The notes: generated by a model not told the origin, from the sequence alone. 64,000 nt of DNA from Brevundimonas subvibrioides (GCF_002280785.1 NZ_NCEQ01000007.1:124001-188000), one strand, 5' to 3'; shown: positions 52,984-61,500, numbered from the stretch's first letter. Numbers and translations are program-made.

Positions 52984-54840
52984 ATGAGCACCCCCTCGCC
53001 GACCCAGGACGCCTATTCCAGCACGGAGGCGGTGGGGAGGCCCGGCGCCGGGGCCGTGCTTGTCGAACAGATGGGCGAGGCGGGCGCGCGGCGCGAGAAG
53101 CGCAAGGATGTGCGGCCCCTGCTGCGGCTGTGGCCCTATCTCATGCAGCACCGGCTGGACGCCGTGATCGCGGGCTTCTGGCTGCTGGGATCCACGGCGG
53201 CGTCCCTGGGCCTGACGGCGACGGCGCGGGGCGCCATCGACCACGGGTTCGAGAATGACGGCGCGGACATCAATCGCTGGTTCCTGATCCTTGGGCTGAA
53301 CGCAGTGATTCTGGGGGTCGCGACGGCGGTCCGGTATTTCTACGTGACCAAGACCGGCGAGCGGATGATCGCCGACCTGCGAAAGGCCCTGTTCGACCGA
53401 ATCCTGACGCTGGATCCGTCCTTCTTCGCGCGGATGCGGACCGGAGAGGTGCTGTCGCGCCTGACCACGGACATCGCCCTGGTCGAGACCCTGCTGACGA
53501 CCTCGGTGTCCTTCGCCCTGAGGAATTTCCTGACCCTGATCGGCGGTGTCATCCTGCTGTTCATCGTCAGCCCGAAGCTGACGGGACTGGTCCTGCTGAC
53601 CGCGCCCCTGCTGTTGGCGCCGATCTTCCTGTTCGGGCGGTCGGTCAGGAAGCTGACCGTGAAGTCCCAGGACCGGTTCGCCAATGCCGTGGGCTTCGCC
53701 GGCGAGAGCGTGGACGCCATCGAGACGGTGCAGGCCTTCGGTCGCGTCCGCAGCGCGGTGGCGCGGTTCGGCGCGGTGGTGGAAGAGGCGTTCGGCGTCT
53801 CCATCATCCGAATGCGCGCCCGGGCCTGGATGACGGCGGTGGTCATCGTGGTGATCTTCGGCGGCGTCACCCTGGTGCTCTGGCTCGGGGCCCAGGACGT
53901 GATCCGGGGCGCGATGACGCCCGGCGCCCTGCTGCAGTTCGTGCTGCTGTCGGTGTTCACGGCCGGGGCGGTGGGCGCGCTGGGCGAGAGCTGGGGCGAT
54001 GTGCAGAAGGCTTCGGGCGCCATGCAGCGGATCGACGAACTGATGAAGGCCCAGGCGTCGATCGCCGCGCCGGAGCACCCCGTCGCCCTGCCGAGCCCGC
54101 CTGAAGGGCGGGTGGCGATGGCGGGGGTGCGGTTCGCCTATCCGGGACGGCCCGACCTGCCGGCGTTGAAGGGCTTCGACCTGACGGTGCGGCCCGGCGA
54201 GACCGTGGCTCTGGTGGGCCCGTCGGGAGCGGGCAAGTCGACGGTGTTCCGCCTGTTGCTGCGCTTCTACGACCCGCAGGAAGGCGCGGTCAGCGTGGAC
54301 GGGGTCGACGTCCGCTCTGCCGATCCGGCCGAGGTGCGCGGGCGGTTCGCCTGGGTGTCGCAGGAGGCGCCGCTGTTTTCGGGCTCGGCGCTGGAGAACA
54401 TCCGCTTCGGTCGCGAGCAGGCTTCCGAAGACGAGGTCCGCAAGGCGGCGGAAGAGGCGCAGGCCCTGACCTTCATCGACGCCCTGCCGGAAGGGTTCGC
54501 GACGCCGCTGGGCGAGCGCGGCAAGAGCCTGTCCGGCGGACAGCGCCAGCGGCTGGCGATTGCGCGGGCCCTGGTCCGCGACGCGCCGATCCTGCTGCTG
54601 GACGAGGCGACCAGCGCGCTGGACGCCGAGAACGAGCGGCTGGTGCAGGCGGCGCTGGATCTGGCGATGGAGGGGCGCACGACGCTGGTGATCGCCCACA
54701 GGCTGGCGACCGTGCTGCGCGCCGACCGGATCGTGGTGATGGAGGACGGCGTCGCGGTCGAGGAAGGCACGCACCACGAACTGGTGGCCAGGGGCGGGCT
54801 CTATGCGCGTCTGGCGGAGTTGCAGTTCCGGGAGGGTTAG
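52984..54840 (+). CDS. ABC exporter, fused membrane-ATPase (MsbA/LmrA type)
   Basis: 618 residues. Six membrane helices (about 55-330) are followed by an ATPase with Walker A GPSGAGKST near 416, signature LSGGQRQR near 518 and Walker B ILLLDEATSALD. The first 45 residues are hydrophilic. It is a half-transporter that would work as a homodimer; substrates in this family include lipids, peptides and drugs. The stop overlaps the end of the convergent glycerophosphodiesterase gene by 4 bases. Confidence 0.93.
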   Translation: MSTPSPTQDAYSSTEAVGRPGAGAVLVEQMGEAGARREKRKDVRPLLRLWPYLMQHRLDAVIAGFWLLGSTAASLGLTATARGAIDHGFENDGADINRWFLILGLNAVILGVATAVRYFYVTKTGERMIADLRKALFDRILTLDPSFFARMRTGEVLSRLTTDIALVETLLTTSVSFALRNFLTLIGGVILLFIVSPKLTGLVLLTAPLLLAPIFLFGRSVRKLTVKSQDRFANAVGFAGESVDAIETVQAFGRVRSAVARFGAVVEEAFGVSIIRMRARAWMTAVVIVVIFGGVTLVLWLGAQDVIRGAMTPGALLQFVLLSVFTAGAVGALGESWGDVQKASGAMQRIDELMKAQASIAAPEHPVALPSPPEGRVAMAGVRFAYPGRPDLPALKGFDLTVRPGETVALVGPSGAGKSTVFRLLLRFYDPQEGAVSVDGVDVRSADPAEVRGRFAWVSQEAPLFSGSALENIRFGREQASEDEVRKAAEEAQALTFIDALPEGFATPLGERGKSLSGGQRQRLAIARALVRDAPILLLDEATSALDAENERLVQAALDLAMEGRTTLVIAHRLATVLRADRIVVMEDGVAVEEGTHHELVARGGLYARLAELQFREG

Positions 54841-55847
54841 TCTCGCGCCTGCACAGCCACGCCCGGAAAGTCGCTGAACACCGCGTCCACGCCGAGTTCG
54901 TAGAAGCGCCTGATCCAGCCGGGCAGGTCGCCGCGATAGTCGACGGGGACGAAGATGTCCTCCGCGCGGAAGGTCCAGACGACGACCTTCAGACCCGCCG
55001 CGTGCGCATCCTCGACCAGGGTCGTCGGCGTTCCGGCGGCGCCGACGGGCGTGCGGGGGATGATCAGGGCTGTCTCGACCCCGACGGCGTCGGCATAGCC
55101 GGCGATCCCGGCGAGGCCTTCCGGCGTGGCCATGGCGGCGTAGGTCATCTCCAGGTGATCGGCGGGGCCGCCGGACGGCGACATCAGCTGGAGCAGGGGG
55201 GCGTCGGTCTGCTGGTTCAGTGAGCGCAGGCAGTCGATCTCGAAACACTGGATCATGATGGGGCTGTCGGCGCTCATCAGATCGTTGGCGCGCAGGGCCT
55301 CGATGAAGGCGGGCTCCATCGGCAGGCCCGCCTGCTCGAAATAGCTCGGGTGTTTCAGCTCCGGCGCGACGCCGATGACGCGGCCAGTGCGGGCCGAGGC
55401 GGCGTGGGCGATGTCGATGACCTCCTGGAAGGTCAGGATCGTCTCGTCGGCCCAGGCCGTGTTGCCCGGACGCAGGGCCGGCAGGCGCTCGCGGGCGCGC
55501 AGGGTGCGGAGCTCGGCGAGGGTGAAGTCCTCGGTGAACCAGCCGGTGGTGGGGACGCCGTCGAGGATCTTCGTCGTGCGTCGTGCGGCGAATTCGGGAC
55601 GGTCGGCGACGTTCGTCGTGCCGCCGATCTCGTTCTCGTGCCGGACGACCAGCTGGCCGTCCTTCGACATGACCAGATCCGGCTCGATGAAGTCCGCGCC
55701 CTGTTCGATGGCCAGGTCATAGGCCGCACGCGTGTGCTCGGGTCGCTCGCCGGAGGCGCCGCGGTGGGCGATGACGAGCGGGTGCGGCATTGTCTGGGCG
55801 GCGACCGGGCTGGCGAGGAGCAGGGCGGCGAGGATGAACCGGATCAT
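54837..55847 (-). CDS. glpQ: Glycerophosphodiester phosphodiesterase, periplasmic
   Basis: 336 residues. Signal peptide MIRFILAALLLASPVAAQ. The GDPD fold shows LVIAHRGASGERPEHTRAAYDLAIEQGADFIEPDLVMSKDGQLVVRHE, containing the catalytic His pair and metal-binding Glu/Asp. It releases glycerol-3-phosphate from glycerophosphodiesters outside the cytoplasm, useful under phosphate limitation. No Pho box is seen near it. It converges with the ABC exporter. Confidence 0.92.
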   Translation of the reverse strand: MIRFILAALLLASPVAAQTMPHPLVIAHRGASGERPEHTRAAYDLAIEQGADFIEPDLVMSKDGQLVVRHENEIGGTTNVADRPEFAARRTTKILDGVPTTGWFTEDFTLAELRTLRARERLPALRPGNTAWADETILTFQEVIDIAHAASARTGRVIGVAPELKHPSYFEQAGLPMEPAFIEALRANDLMSADSPIMIQCFEIDCLRSLNQQTDAPLLQLMSPSGGPADHLEMTYAAMATPEGLAGIAGYADAVGVETALIIPRTPVGAAGTPTTLVEDAHAAGLKVVVWTFRAEDIFVPVDYRGDLPGWIRRFYELGVDAVFSDFPGVAVQARD

Positions 55848-55889
55848 GCGCCAGCGGTAGGGGAGGAGCGTGACGCCCCTGTGACCCCC

Positions 55890-56696
55890 TTAGGAAGCCT
55901 GCAGCACCTTGCGCAGCCGCGGGTGCAGTTCCGGGTTGGACGCCAGGATGGACACGCCGGTCTTCGGATCGCCGTCGTTGTCGATGGTGGTGACCTGGCC
56001 GCCGGCCTCGGTGACGAACAGGATGCCGGCCGCGACGTCCCAGGGCTTCAGATTGCGCTCGTAGTAGGCGTCGAAGCGACCGCAGGCGACCCAGGCGAAG
56101 TCCAGAGCCGCCGAACCCAGACGACGGATGCCGGCGACGCGCTGGCCGACGGCGTGGATGTCCTTGATCGACTGGGCGTGGCCGGTCTTGCCGATGAAGG
56201 GCAGGCCGGTGGCGATCAGCGATTCAGACAGGTCGCGACGGCCGGAGACACGGATGCGCTGGTCGTTCAGATAGCAGCCCTTGCCCTTCTCGGCCCAGAA
56301 CAGCTCGTTCATGATCGGGTTGTAGGTGACGCCGGCGACGATCTCCGACGACCCGTCCGGCGCATAGCGCTGCAGGCCCACGGTGATGGCGAAGTGGGGC
56401 ATGGCGTGCATGAAGTTGGTCGTGCCGTCGATCGGATCGACCACCCAGGTGTGGGACTTGTCGGTGCCCTCGATCATGCCGCGCTCCTCACCCAGGAAGC
56501 CGTAGCCGGGGCGGGCCTTCATCAGCAGTTCGTAGAGGGTGTCCTCGGCCTTGATGTCGGCGGCGGTGACGAAGTCGCCGGGGCCCTTGCGCGAGACCTG
56601 GAGCTGCGAGACCTCGCCGAAGTCGCGCAGCATGGGCCGGGCCGTCTTGCGAACGGCGTCGATGATGACGGAAACGAGGGCGGAGGCGAGGGCCAT
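55890..56696 (-). CDS. suhB: Inositol monophosphatase family protein SuhB
   Basis: 268 residues. The family motifs are intact: GDFVTAADIKAEDTL, FLGEERG, WVVDPIDGTTNFMHAMPHFAITVGL (metal-binding Asp residues) and KPWDVAAGILFVTEAGG. It hydrolyses inositol phosphates; SuhB also acts in ribosomal RNA transcription complexes. It lies downstream of the efp remnant in the same direction, with a 121-base gap. Confidence 0.94.
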   Translation of the reverse strand: MALASALVSVIIDAVRKTARPMLRDFGEVSQLQVSRKGPGDFVTAADIKAEDTLYELLMKARPGYGFLGEERGMIEGTDKSHTWVVDPIDGTTNFMHAMPHFAITVGLQRYAPDGSSEIVAGVTYNPIMNELFWAEKGKGCYLNDQRIRVSGRRDLSESLIATGLPFIGKTGHAQSIKDIHAVGQRVAGIRRLGSAALDFAWVACGRFDAYYERNLKPWDVAAGILFVTEAGGQVTTIDNDGDPKTGVSILASNPELHPRLRKVLQAS

Positions 56697-56817
56697 GGGG
56701 AATCTCCTGGTCCGCCTGTCCTGAAAAGGCCCCCACCCTCGATGGAGTGGCGCCCGGACAGACGGAGAAGTTCACAGGGGCGCGACATGCGCCTCCGGTC
56801 GTCGGTGGTGCGTCGGC

Positions 56818-57291
56818 CTATTCGGCGCGGCGGACGTATTCGCCGGTCGAGGTGTCGACGATGATGCGCTCGCCGGCCGACATATAGGGCGGGATCATGA
56901 TGCGCACGCCGTTGTCGGCCATGGCAGGCTTGTAGGACGACGAGGCGGTCTGGCCCTTCACGGTCGGCTCGGTTTCGGCGACGGTCACCGTCACCTGATC
57001 GGGCAGGTTGAGGCCGATCGGACGGTCGTCGTGCATCTCGATGACGACCTTCATGCCGTCCTGGAGGTAGGGGATCGAATCCTCGCCGACCCAGGTCTTC
57101 TGCAGTTCGATCTGTTCGTAGGTGTCGTCGTCCATGAACACGAGGGCGTCGCCCTGTTCGTACAGGAAGGAGAAGCCTTTCTGCTCGAGCGTGACGCGCT
57201 CGACCTTGTCTTCCGAGCGGAAGCGTTCGTTCAGCTTGTTGCCGGTCTCGAGGTTCTTGGCCTCGACGTTGGCGAAGGCGCCGCCCGGTTT
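56818..57291 (-). pseudogene. efp: Translation elongation factor P, 5'-truncated
   Basis: The open frame covers 157 codons against the normal 186-188. It starts, without a start codon, at [26 protein letters not shown] and continues through all of EF-P domains II and III to [10 protein letters not shown], with a normal end. An in-frame TAG lies directly upstream (57292-57294). About 30 N-terminal residues are missing, and the conserved PGKG loop, which carries the Lys or Arg modified in functional EF-P, reads PG-G here. Upstream DNA belongs to a different ORF. First internal ATG is 57141. It could be a real deletion, a second decaying copy or an assembly join. Confidence 0.8.
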
Positions 57292-57502
57292 CTACATGGG
57301 TCAGCTGTCCCATGAGCTCCGATTTCAGCATCAGCTCCAGATCGTCCTTCAGCTCATTCACGCGACGCTCCATACGACGGGTGAACTCCGTACCCTGCAG
57401 AGCGAGGGTCCGGATATCAGCAACCTCCTTTCGAAGTTGACGAACTTCCGAAAGCGTCTGCTCGGCGAGCTTGGTCAGCAATGTCAGATCTACGTCCGCC
57501 AT
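57292..57502 (-). CDS. Coiled-coil protein, 3' end joined to the efp remnant
   Basis: The recognisable part is about 70 residues: LLTKLAEQTLSEVRQLRKEVADIRTLALQ then FTRRMERRVNELKDDLELMLKSELMGQL, a long amphipathic helix of unknown function. Its frame has no stop at the junction and stays open, through the efp DNA in another frame, to 56522, which would give 326 residues with a meaningless tail. G+C here is about 56% (hand count 57301-57480) against about 72% in the efp remnant (56821-56880). The start ATG 57502 lacks a clear ribosome-binding site. Confidence 0.55.
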
Positions 57503-57545
57503 GTGAATAAGCTGGGCCGTCCGGGTGAGAAGTCAAGCGGCGCGG

Positions 57546-58103
57546 TCAGTGCACGGTCGCCTGCCGCGCCTCGGCCTTGCGGTCCAGGGCGTTGACGAAA
57601 GCGACGCCGCGCGCGGTGGGGTTGGCCAGCTTGCCGGCCGTCGGGTCCAGCTTGCGGGCCTCGTGGGCGAAGGCGGCCGCGAGGCCGGCGGAGGTCATGG
57701 CGGCGGCGATCTGCATGCCCCGGCTGGCCGGTCGAAGGACGATCCACAGGGCGTTGATGGCCTGGGCCCCGGCCCACAGGACCATGGCCCTGGTCCGGGT
57801 GGCGTTCGACGGAGCGTTCCAGACCCGCACGGCCGACAGGGTGGTCGCCGAGAAGACGGCGGGCAGGATCAGGCTGAAGGCGCCGCGAGGGCGCTCGGCC
57901 ACGGGGGCGTCGCCGTCACGCCATCGGGCCGCCGTGCGCCGGGGCGGCTTGATCGCGCCGCTCGCGAGCGCCGTGGCCAGCAAGGCGAAACCGACCGTCG
58001 CCGCGATGCCGAGGGCGACGTGGCCGCCGCTGCGTCCCTCTGCATTGAGGAAGTCGGCGGCGGCCTCGCGCACGTGGTCGATGGTCTCGTCGATGTCGGT
58101 CAT
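57546..58103 (-). CDS. Membrane protein, possibly divergent TspO/MBR-like
   Basis: 185 residues with about four membrane helices: GIAATVGFALLATALASG, FSLILPAVFSATTLSAVRVWNAP, AMVLWAGAQAINALWIVL and a last one near 125-145. The final part (EARKLDPTAGKLANPTARGVAFVNALDRK) loosely recalls the C-terminal helix region of TspO/MBR proteins, but the match is weak. Otherwise unrecognised. It precedes the coiled-coil ORF by 43 bases in the same direction. Confidence 0.6.
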   Translation of the reverse strand: MTDIDETIDHVREAAADFLNAEGRSGGHVALGIAATVGFALLATALASGAIKPPRRTAARWRDGDAPVAERPRGAFSLILPAVFSATTLSAVRVWNAPSNATRTRAMVLWAGAQAINALWIVLRPASRGMQIAAAMTSAGLAAAFAHEARKLDPTAGKLANPTARGVAFVNALDRKAEARQATVH

Positions 58104-58166
58104 GGCCTCGCTTCTCCCGCGGAGGAGGAATGGTCGGCGGCCCAGGCGGTTCCGGGCGATTCCCGC

Positions 58167-58409
58167 TCAGAGACCGTCGTCGTCGGCGCGCGCGAGGTCG
58201 GCCGGGTCGTGGTCGTAGTCCAGCAGGTCGCCGGGCCGACAGTTCAGGGCGGCGCAGATGCGGGCCAGGGTCGAGAAGCGGATGCCCTTCACCTTGCCGG
58301 AGCGGAACAGGGACAGCTGGGTCTCGCTGAGACCGACCTCGACCGCCAGATCGCGGGCCTTGATCCCGCGCGCGACGATCAGCCGGTCCAGGGTGACGCG
58401 GACCGGCAT
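58167..58409 (-). CDS. XRE-family regulator (Cro/CI type, YozG-like)
   Basis: 80 residues, essentially one helix-turn-helix: VTLDRLIVARGIKARDLAVEVGLSETQLSLFRSGKVKGIRFSTLARICAALNCRPGDLLDY. Such small XRE proteins are regularly paired with DUF2975 membrane proteins. The start ATG 58409 overlaps the DUF2975 stop (TGATG), so the two are co-translated. Operator-like repeats lie in the divergent promoter ahead of the pair. Confidence 0.88.
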   Translation of the reverse strand: MPVRVTLDRLIVARGIKARDLAVEVGLSETQLSLFRSGKVKGIRFSTLARICAALNCRPGDLLDYDHDPADLARADDDGL

Positions 58410-58906
58410 CAGATCATCTCGTCCAGCTCGGACTGGATGCGGTCGGCCTGATCCACCACCCGACCCAGCAGGAACAGGGCGCCGCCGATCATGCCCAGGG
58501 TCATGCCGGCGACGTCGAAATAGGCGAAGCTGCCATGGCCGCCGAGCAGTCGCGAGATGTTGGTGACGCCGAACACGCTCAACAGTCCGCCGAGGCCAAG
58601 GGCGATCCCGACGTGTCGCAAGGCTCTGCCCAGAATAGGCTGGATAAGGCGGCCCCTGGCGAGCTGGCCCATGGCGGATCCGATCGCCCAGACGGCGAAG
58701 AGATAGAACAGGGTCGGTGTCGCCCACACGGCCTGTTCCAGCCAGATGGCGGGGTCGATCCGGGTGTCGCCTCGTGCGGTCAGCACCGTCGGCGCAACGA
58801 GGTGGATGAGCGCGAGGATGGCGCCCACGCTGCACACCATAAAAACGGCGAGCCAGCGAAACTGGCCGCACATGCGGCGGAAGCGGGTGAGGTCCTGGGT
58901 CGTCAT
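58409..58906 (-). CDS. DUF2975 membrane protein
   Basis: 165 residues with four membrane helices: LAVFMVCSVGAILALIHLVAP, ATPTLFYLFAVWAIGSAMGQLARGRLIQPILGRALRHVG, the middle one including GLGGLLSVFG, and VAGMTLGMIGGALFLLGRVVDQADRIQSELDEMI. This matches DUF2975, always seen with a YozG-like XRE gene; it may sequester or sense for the regulator. It is first in the operon, with the divergent ABC exporter on the other side. Confidence 0.85.
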   Translation of the reverse strand: MTTQDLTRFRRMCGQFRWLAVFMVCSVGAILALIHLVAPTVLTARGDTRIDPAIWLEQAVWATPTLFYLFAVWAIGSAMGQLARGRLIQPILGRALRHVGIALGLGGLLSVFGVTNISRLLGGHGSFAYFDVAGMTLGMIGGALFLLGRVVDQADRIQSELDEMI

Positions 58907-58930
58907 GGCGTCGCTGATTTCCTGTCCGAT

Positions 58931-58948
58931 CTTTAATCTTGACTTAAA
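58931..58948. promoter_or_regulatory. Operator-like repeat 1 (divergent XRE/ABC promoter)
   Basis: On the minus strand this reads TTTAAGTCAAGATTAAAG, with self-complementary ends TTTAA/TTAAA. It lies 24 bases upstream of the DUF2975 start. Its partner, which shares TTTAAGTCA, lies 34 bases away. Confidence 0.5.
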
Positions 58949-58964
58949 GACGCGTCCTTCGCAA

Positions 58965-58982
58965 CTTTATATCTGACTTAAA
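58965..58982. promoter_or_regulatory. Operator-like repeat 2 (divergent XRE/ABC promoter)
   Basis: On the minus strand this reads TTTAAGTCAGATATAAAG, matching repeat 1 at 14 or more positions. It lies 17 bases before the ABC ATPase start and would cover its promoter or ribosome-binding region. Confidence 0.5.
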
Positions 58983-58999
58983 CGAAACAGGGCCCGGGC

Positions 59000-59944
59000 A
59001 TGGCGGCGGCGATCGAGACCGAGGGACTGACACGACGGTTCGGCAAGCACCGAGCGGTCGATGCGGTGTCGATGACGGTGCCGGAGAGGGCGGTCTATGG
59101 CTTCCTCGGTCGCAACGGGGCGGGCAAGACCACGACCCTGAAGATGCTGCTGGGCCTGCTGAAGCCGACCGCCGGATCGGCGCGGATCTGCGGGGTCGAT
59201 GTGGGCCGGGACCGGATCGGTGCAGGGCGCAAGGTCGGGGCCTTGCTGGAGGCGCACGGCTTCTACGGCAATCTCACGGGCCGGGAGAACCTGGACCTGA
59301 CGCGGACTCTGCTCGGTCTGCCGACCACGGAGATCGACCGGGTGCTGGAGGTCGTCGACATGACCGACAACGGGCGTCGGCGGGTTGCGGACTATTCGCT
59401 GGGCATGCGCCAGAGGCTCGGTCTCGCGCGGGCCATGCTCGGCGCGCCGCCGGTGCTGATTCTGGACGAGCCGACGAACGGGCTCGATCCCGACGGTATC
59501 GCCGACATGCGACGCTTCCTGAGGAGCCTGCCGGATCGCACGGGGGCGACAGTGCTTTTGTCCAGCCACCTGCTGGGCGAGATCGAGCAGACAGCGACCC
59601 ATATCGGTATCGTGCACGACGGGCGGCTGGTGCTCGAGGGCGAACTCGCGGCGCTGAAGGCGGACCTGGCGCCGGAGATCGGCCTGCGCGTCGACGATCC
59701 GGACCGGGCGAGGCGGGTGCTGAAGGGCCACGACCTGACCCTGACGTCGGACGCGGCCGGTCTGGTCGCGCGGTTGAGGCCCGGGGCGGACCATGAGGCG
59801 GCGACGGCGGCCGTGAACAGCGACCTGGTCCATGCGGGGGTCAGGGTCTTCGCCATCGGCCCGCGCAGCCCCTCGCTGGAGGGCATCTATCGCAACGTCA
59901 CCGCGCCGCGCGCTGCGGCTGAACGCCAAATGGAGACCGTCTGA
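59000..59944 (+). CDS. ABC exporter ATPase (ABC-2 type)
   Basis: 314 residues. Walker A GRNGAGKTT near 37, signature YSLGMRQRLGLARAM near 131 and Walker B VLILDEPTNGLDPDG near 152. The C-terminal 90 residues are the extension seen in lantibiotic-immunity and BcrA-like ATPases. It is divergent from the XRE/DUF2975 pair and probably controlled by it. The last base of its stop overlaps the start of the permease gene (TGATG). Confidence 0.92.
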   Translation: MAAAIETEGLTRRFGKHRAVDAVSMTVPERAVYGFLGRNGAGKTTTLKMLLGLLKPTAGSARICGVDVGRDRIGAGRKVGALLEAHGFYGNLTGRENLDLTRTLLGLPTTEIDRVLEVVDMTDNGRRRVADYSLGMRQRLGLARAMLGAPPVLILDEPTNGLDPDGIADMRRFLRSLPDRTGATVLLSSHLLGEIEQTATHIGIVHDGRLVLEGELAALKADLAPEIGLRVDDPDRARRVLKGHDLTLTSDAAGLVARLRPGADHEAATAAVNSDLVHAGVRVFAIGPRSPSLEGIYRNVTAPRAAAERQMETV

Positions 59945-60669
59945 TGCTCGCCGTCCTGTCCGTCGAAATCCGCAAGCTGAACCGGTCGCTGGCCGCCGTC
60001 CTGGCGGTCGCCGCCCCGTCGCTGATCGCCGTCTTCGGCTTCTTCATGCTGCTGCGCGGGAAAGCGGCCCAGCCCTGGGAAATGTGGATGCTCAGTGCGA
60101 TCGGCATCTGGGCCTTCTTCATGCTGCCGATGAGCGTGACCGCGCTGACGGCCCTCGTGGCCCATATGGAGCACGGCCCGAAGTCGTGGGATCATCTGCG
60201 CAGCCTGCCCCTGCCGCGCTGGCGTCTCTATGCGGCCAAGGCGGTGATGGTCCTGGCCGTGGTCGCGATCATGAGCGTCCTGACCCTGGCCCTGACCTGG
60301 GGCGCGGTCATGCTGGCCGCGACGATCAAGCCGGACCTGACGCCCACGGGGCCGTTCGAGCTGGGCCGATACGCCGCGACCATGGGCAAGGTCTTCCTCG
60401 CCGCCATCCTGATGGTCTCGATCCAGCTGTGGATCGCCCTCCGCTTCGCCAGCTTCGTGCCGGGGCTGGTGGTCGGGATCGGCGGGACCTTCTTCTCGGT
60501 CGTGGCGACCTCGGCGAAGCAGGGGGTGTTCTTCCCCTGGCAGATGCCGGTCAACATGCTGGCGGCCGAAGCCTGGCGCGTGAACACGGCGCTGGGACTG
60601 GGCTGCGGGCTGGGACTGTTCGTCCTGGCCCTCGCGACAGCCCATCTGAGCCGCCGCGAGGTGCTGTAG
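59944..60669 (+). CDS. ABC-2 family permease
   Basis: 241 residues, six membrane helices: VLAVAAPSLIAVFGFFML, MWMLSAIGIWAFFMLPMSVTALTALVAHMEH, VLAVVAIMSVLTLALTWGAV and more. It matches lantibiotic-immunity or NosY-type ABC-2 permeases (HMEHGPKSWDHLRSLPLPRWRLYAAK). Together with the upstream ATPase it makes a small exporter; possibly for a peptide antibiotic, but the substrate is not known. It ends 2 bases from the stop of bfr. Confidence 0.88.
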   Translation: MLAVLSVEIRKLNRSLAAVLAVAAPSLIAVFGFFMLLRGKAAQPWEMWMLSAIGIWAFFMLPMSVTALTALVAHMEHGPKSWDHLRSLPLPRWRLYAAKAVMVLAVVAIMSVLTLALTWGAVMLAATIKPDLTPTGPFELGRYAATMGKVFLAAILMVSIQLWIALRFASFVPGLVVGIGGTFFSVVATSAKQGVFFPWQMPVNMLAAEAWRVNTALGLGCGLGLFVLALATAHLSRREVL

Positions 60670-60670
60670 G

Positions 60671-61171
60671 TCAGTTGCCGGTGGCGGACTTGTCCGGGGC
60701 GATCTCGGTCATGGCCGACTGCAGATAGTTCTGCTCGCCCAGCTGTTCGATCAGCTTGAACTGGGCCTCGAGGAAGTCGATGTGCTCCTCGGTGTCGTTG
60801 AGAATGCGCATCAGGATGTCGCGGCTGACGAAGTCGCGGGCCGCCTCGCACTGGGCCACGCCGGCCATGACCGTCTCGCGGCCACCGATTTCCAGCTGCA
60901 GGTCGGCACCGAGGCATTCGATGGCGCTCTCGCCGATCTTCAGCTTGTGCAGGTCCTGAAGGTTGGGCAGGCCGTCGAGGAACAGCACGCGCTTGATCAG
61001 CATGTCGGCGTGTTTCATCTCGCCGATCGACTCGTCATAGATGATCTGGCCGAGGTGCTTCAGGCCCCAGCTTTCGAACATGCGGGCATGCAGGAAGTAC
61101 TGGTTGACCGCCGTCAGCTCGTTGGTCAGCACCGCGTTGAGGGTGCGGATGATCGCGGGATCGCCCTTCAT
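60671..61171 (-). CDS. bfr: Bacterioferritin
   Basis: 166 residues. All ferroxidase ligands are seen: Glu18, Tyr25, Glu51 and His54, with later Glu and His in LNDTEEHIDFLE. Met52, the haem-bridging ligand, is present. It stores iron as ferric mineral in a 24-mer cage. ATG 61171 is used. It converges with the ABC-2 permease and lies upstream-adjacent to bfd, with which it functions. Confidence 0.96.
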   Translation of the reverse strand: MKGDPAIIRTLNAVLTNELTAVNQYFLHARMFESWGLKHLGQIIYDESIGEMKHADMLIKRVLFLDGLPNLQDLHKLKIGESAIECLGADLQLEIGGRETVMAGVAQCEAARDFVSRDILMRILNDTEEHIDFLEAQFKLIEQLGEQNYLQSAMTEIAPDKSATGN

Positions 61172-61275
61172 GGCCGTCTCGTCCTTGCTCTGCGGGCGGC
61201 CCCGTCGGAGCCGTTCATGTCGAGGGCATAGCACAGGAAAACGCCTGTGTTCAGTTGCGAGTGCTTATCGGAACA

Positions 61276-61296
61276 TTGATATTGCGAATGATTTTG
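61276..61296. promoter_or_regulatory. Fur-like box upstream of bfr
   Basis: TTGATATTGCGAATGATTTTG resembles an alphaproteobacterial Fur box, three hexamers GATATT-GCGAAT-GATTTT. It lies about 105 bases upstream of bfr and near the end of bfd. The match is by eye only. Confidence 0.35.
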
Positions 61297-61314
61297 GTCC
61301 GCAGGACTGCGAAC

Positions 61315-61500
61315 CTACTCGGCGGCGAGGGCCCAGGATTCGCGGGTTTCCGAGATCATCTGGCGCATTTCGCAGACGCATTTGGCACATTGCGCTTCGC
61401 ATTGATTGCGCTGGAAAACCTCGCGCGGGCGGGTGGCCCCGGCCTCGATCGCGCGCGCCACGTCGCGGTGTCTCAGGCCGTTACAGTTACACACGTACAA
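61315..61500 (-). CDS. bfd: Bacterioferritin-associated ferredoxin
   Basis: 61 residues. The [2Fe-2S] BFD motif is intact: VCNCNGL at the start (Cys4, Cys6) and CAKCVCEM later. It delivers electrons to release iron from bacterioferritin. The start is TTG 61500 with GAGG about 9 bases ahead; no ATG gives the conserved VCNCNG N terminus. It is encoded on the same strand as bfr, upstream of it. Confidence 0.9.
   Translation of the reverse strand: MYVCNCNGLRHRDVARAIEAGATRPREVFQRNQCEAQCAKCVCEMRQMISETRESWALAAE

Noticed and set aside
52798..55248. 816-codon minus-strand open frame opposite the ABC exporter
   Set aside because: The exporter on the plus strand has intact Walker motifs; the antisense product is His/Gln/Arg-rich noise of high-G+C DNA.
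56522..57291. Long chimeric product of the coiled-coil frame reading through efp
   Set aside because: Past the junction the frame is out of phase with efp and Arg-rich without structure, so it is not a meaningful protein even if translated.
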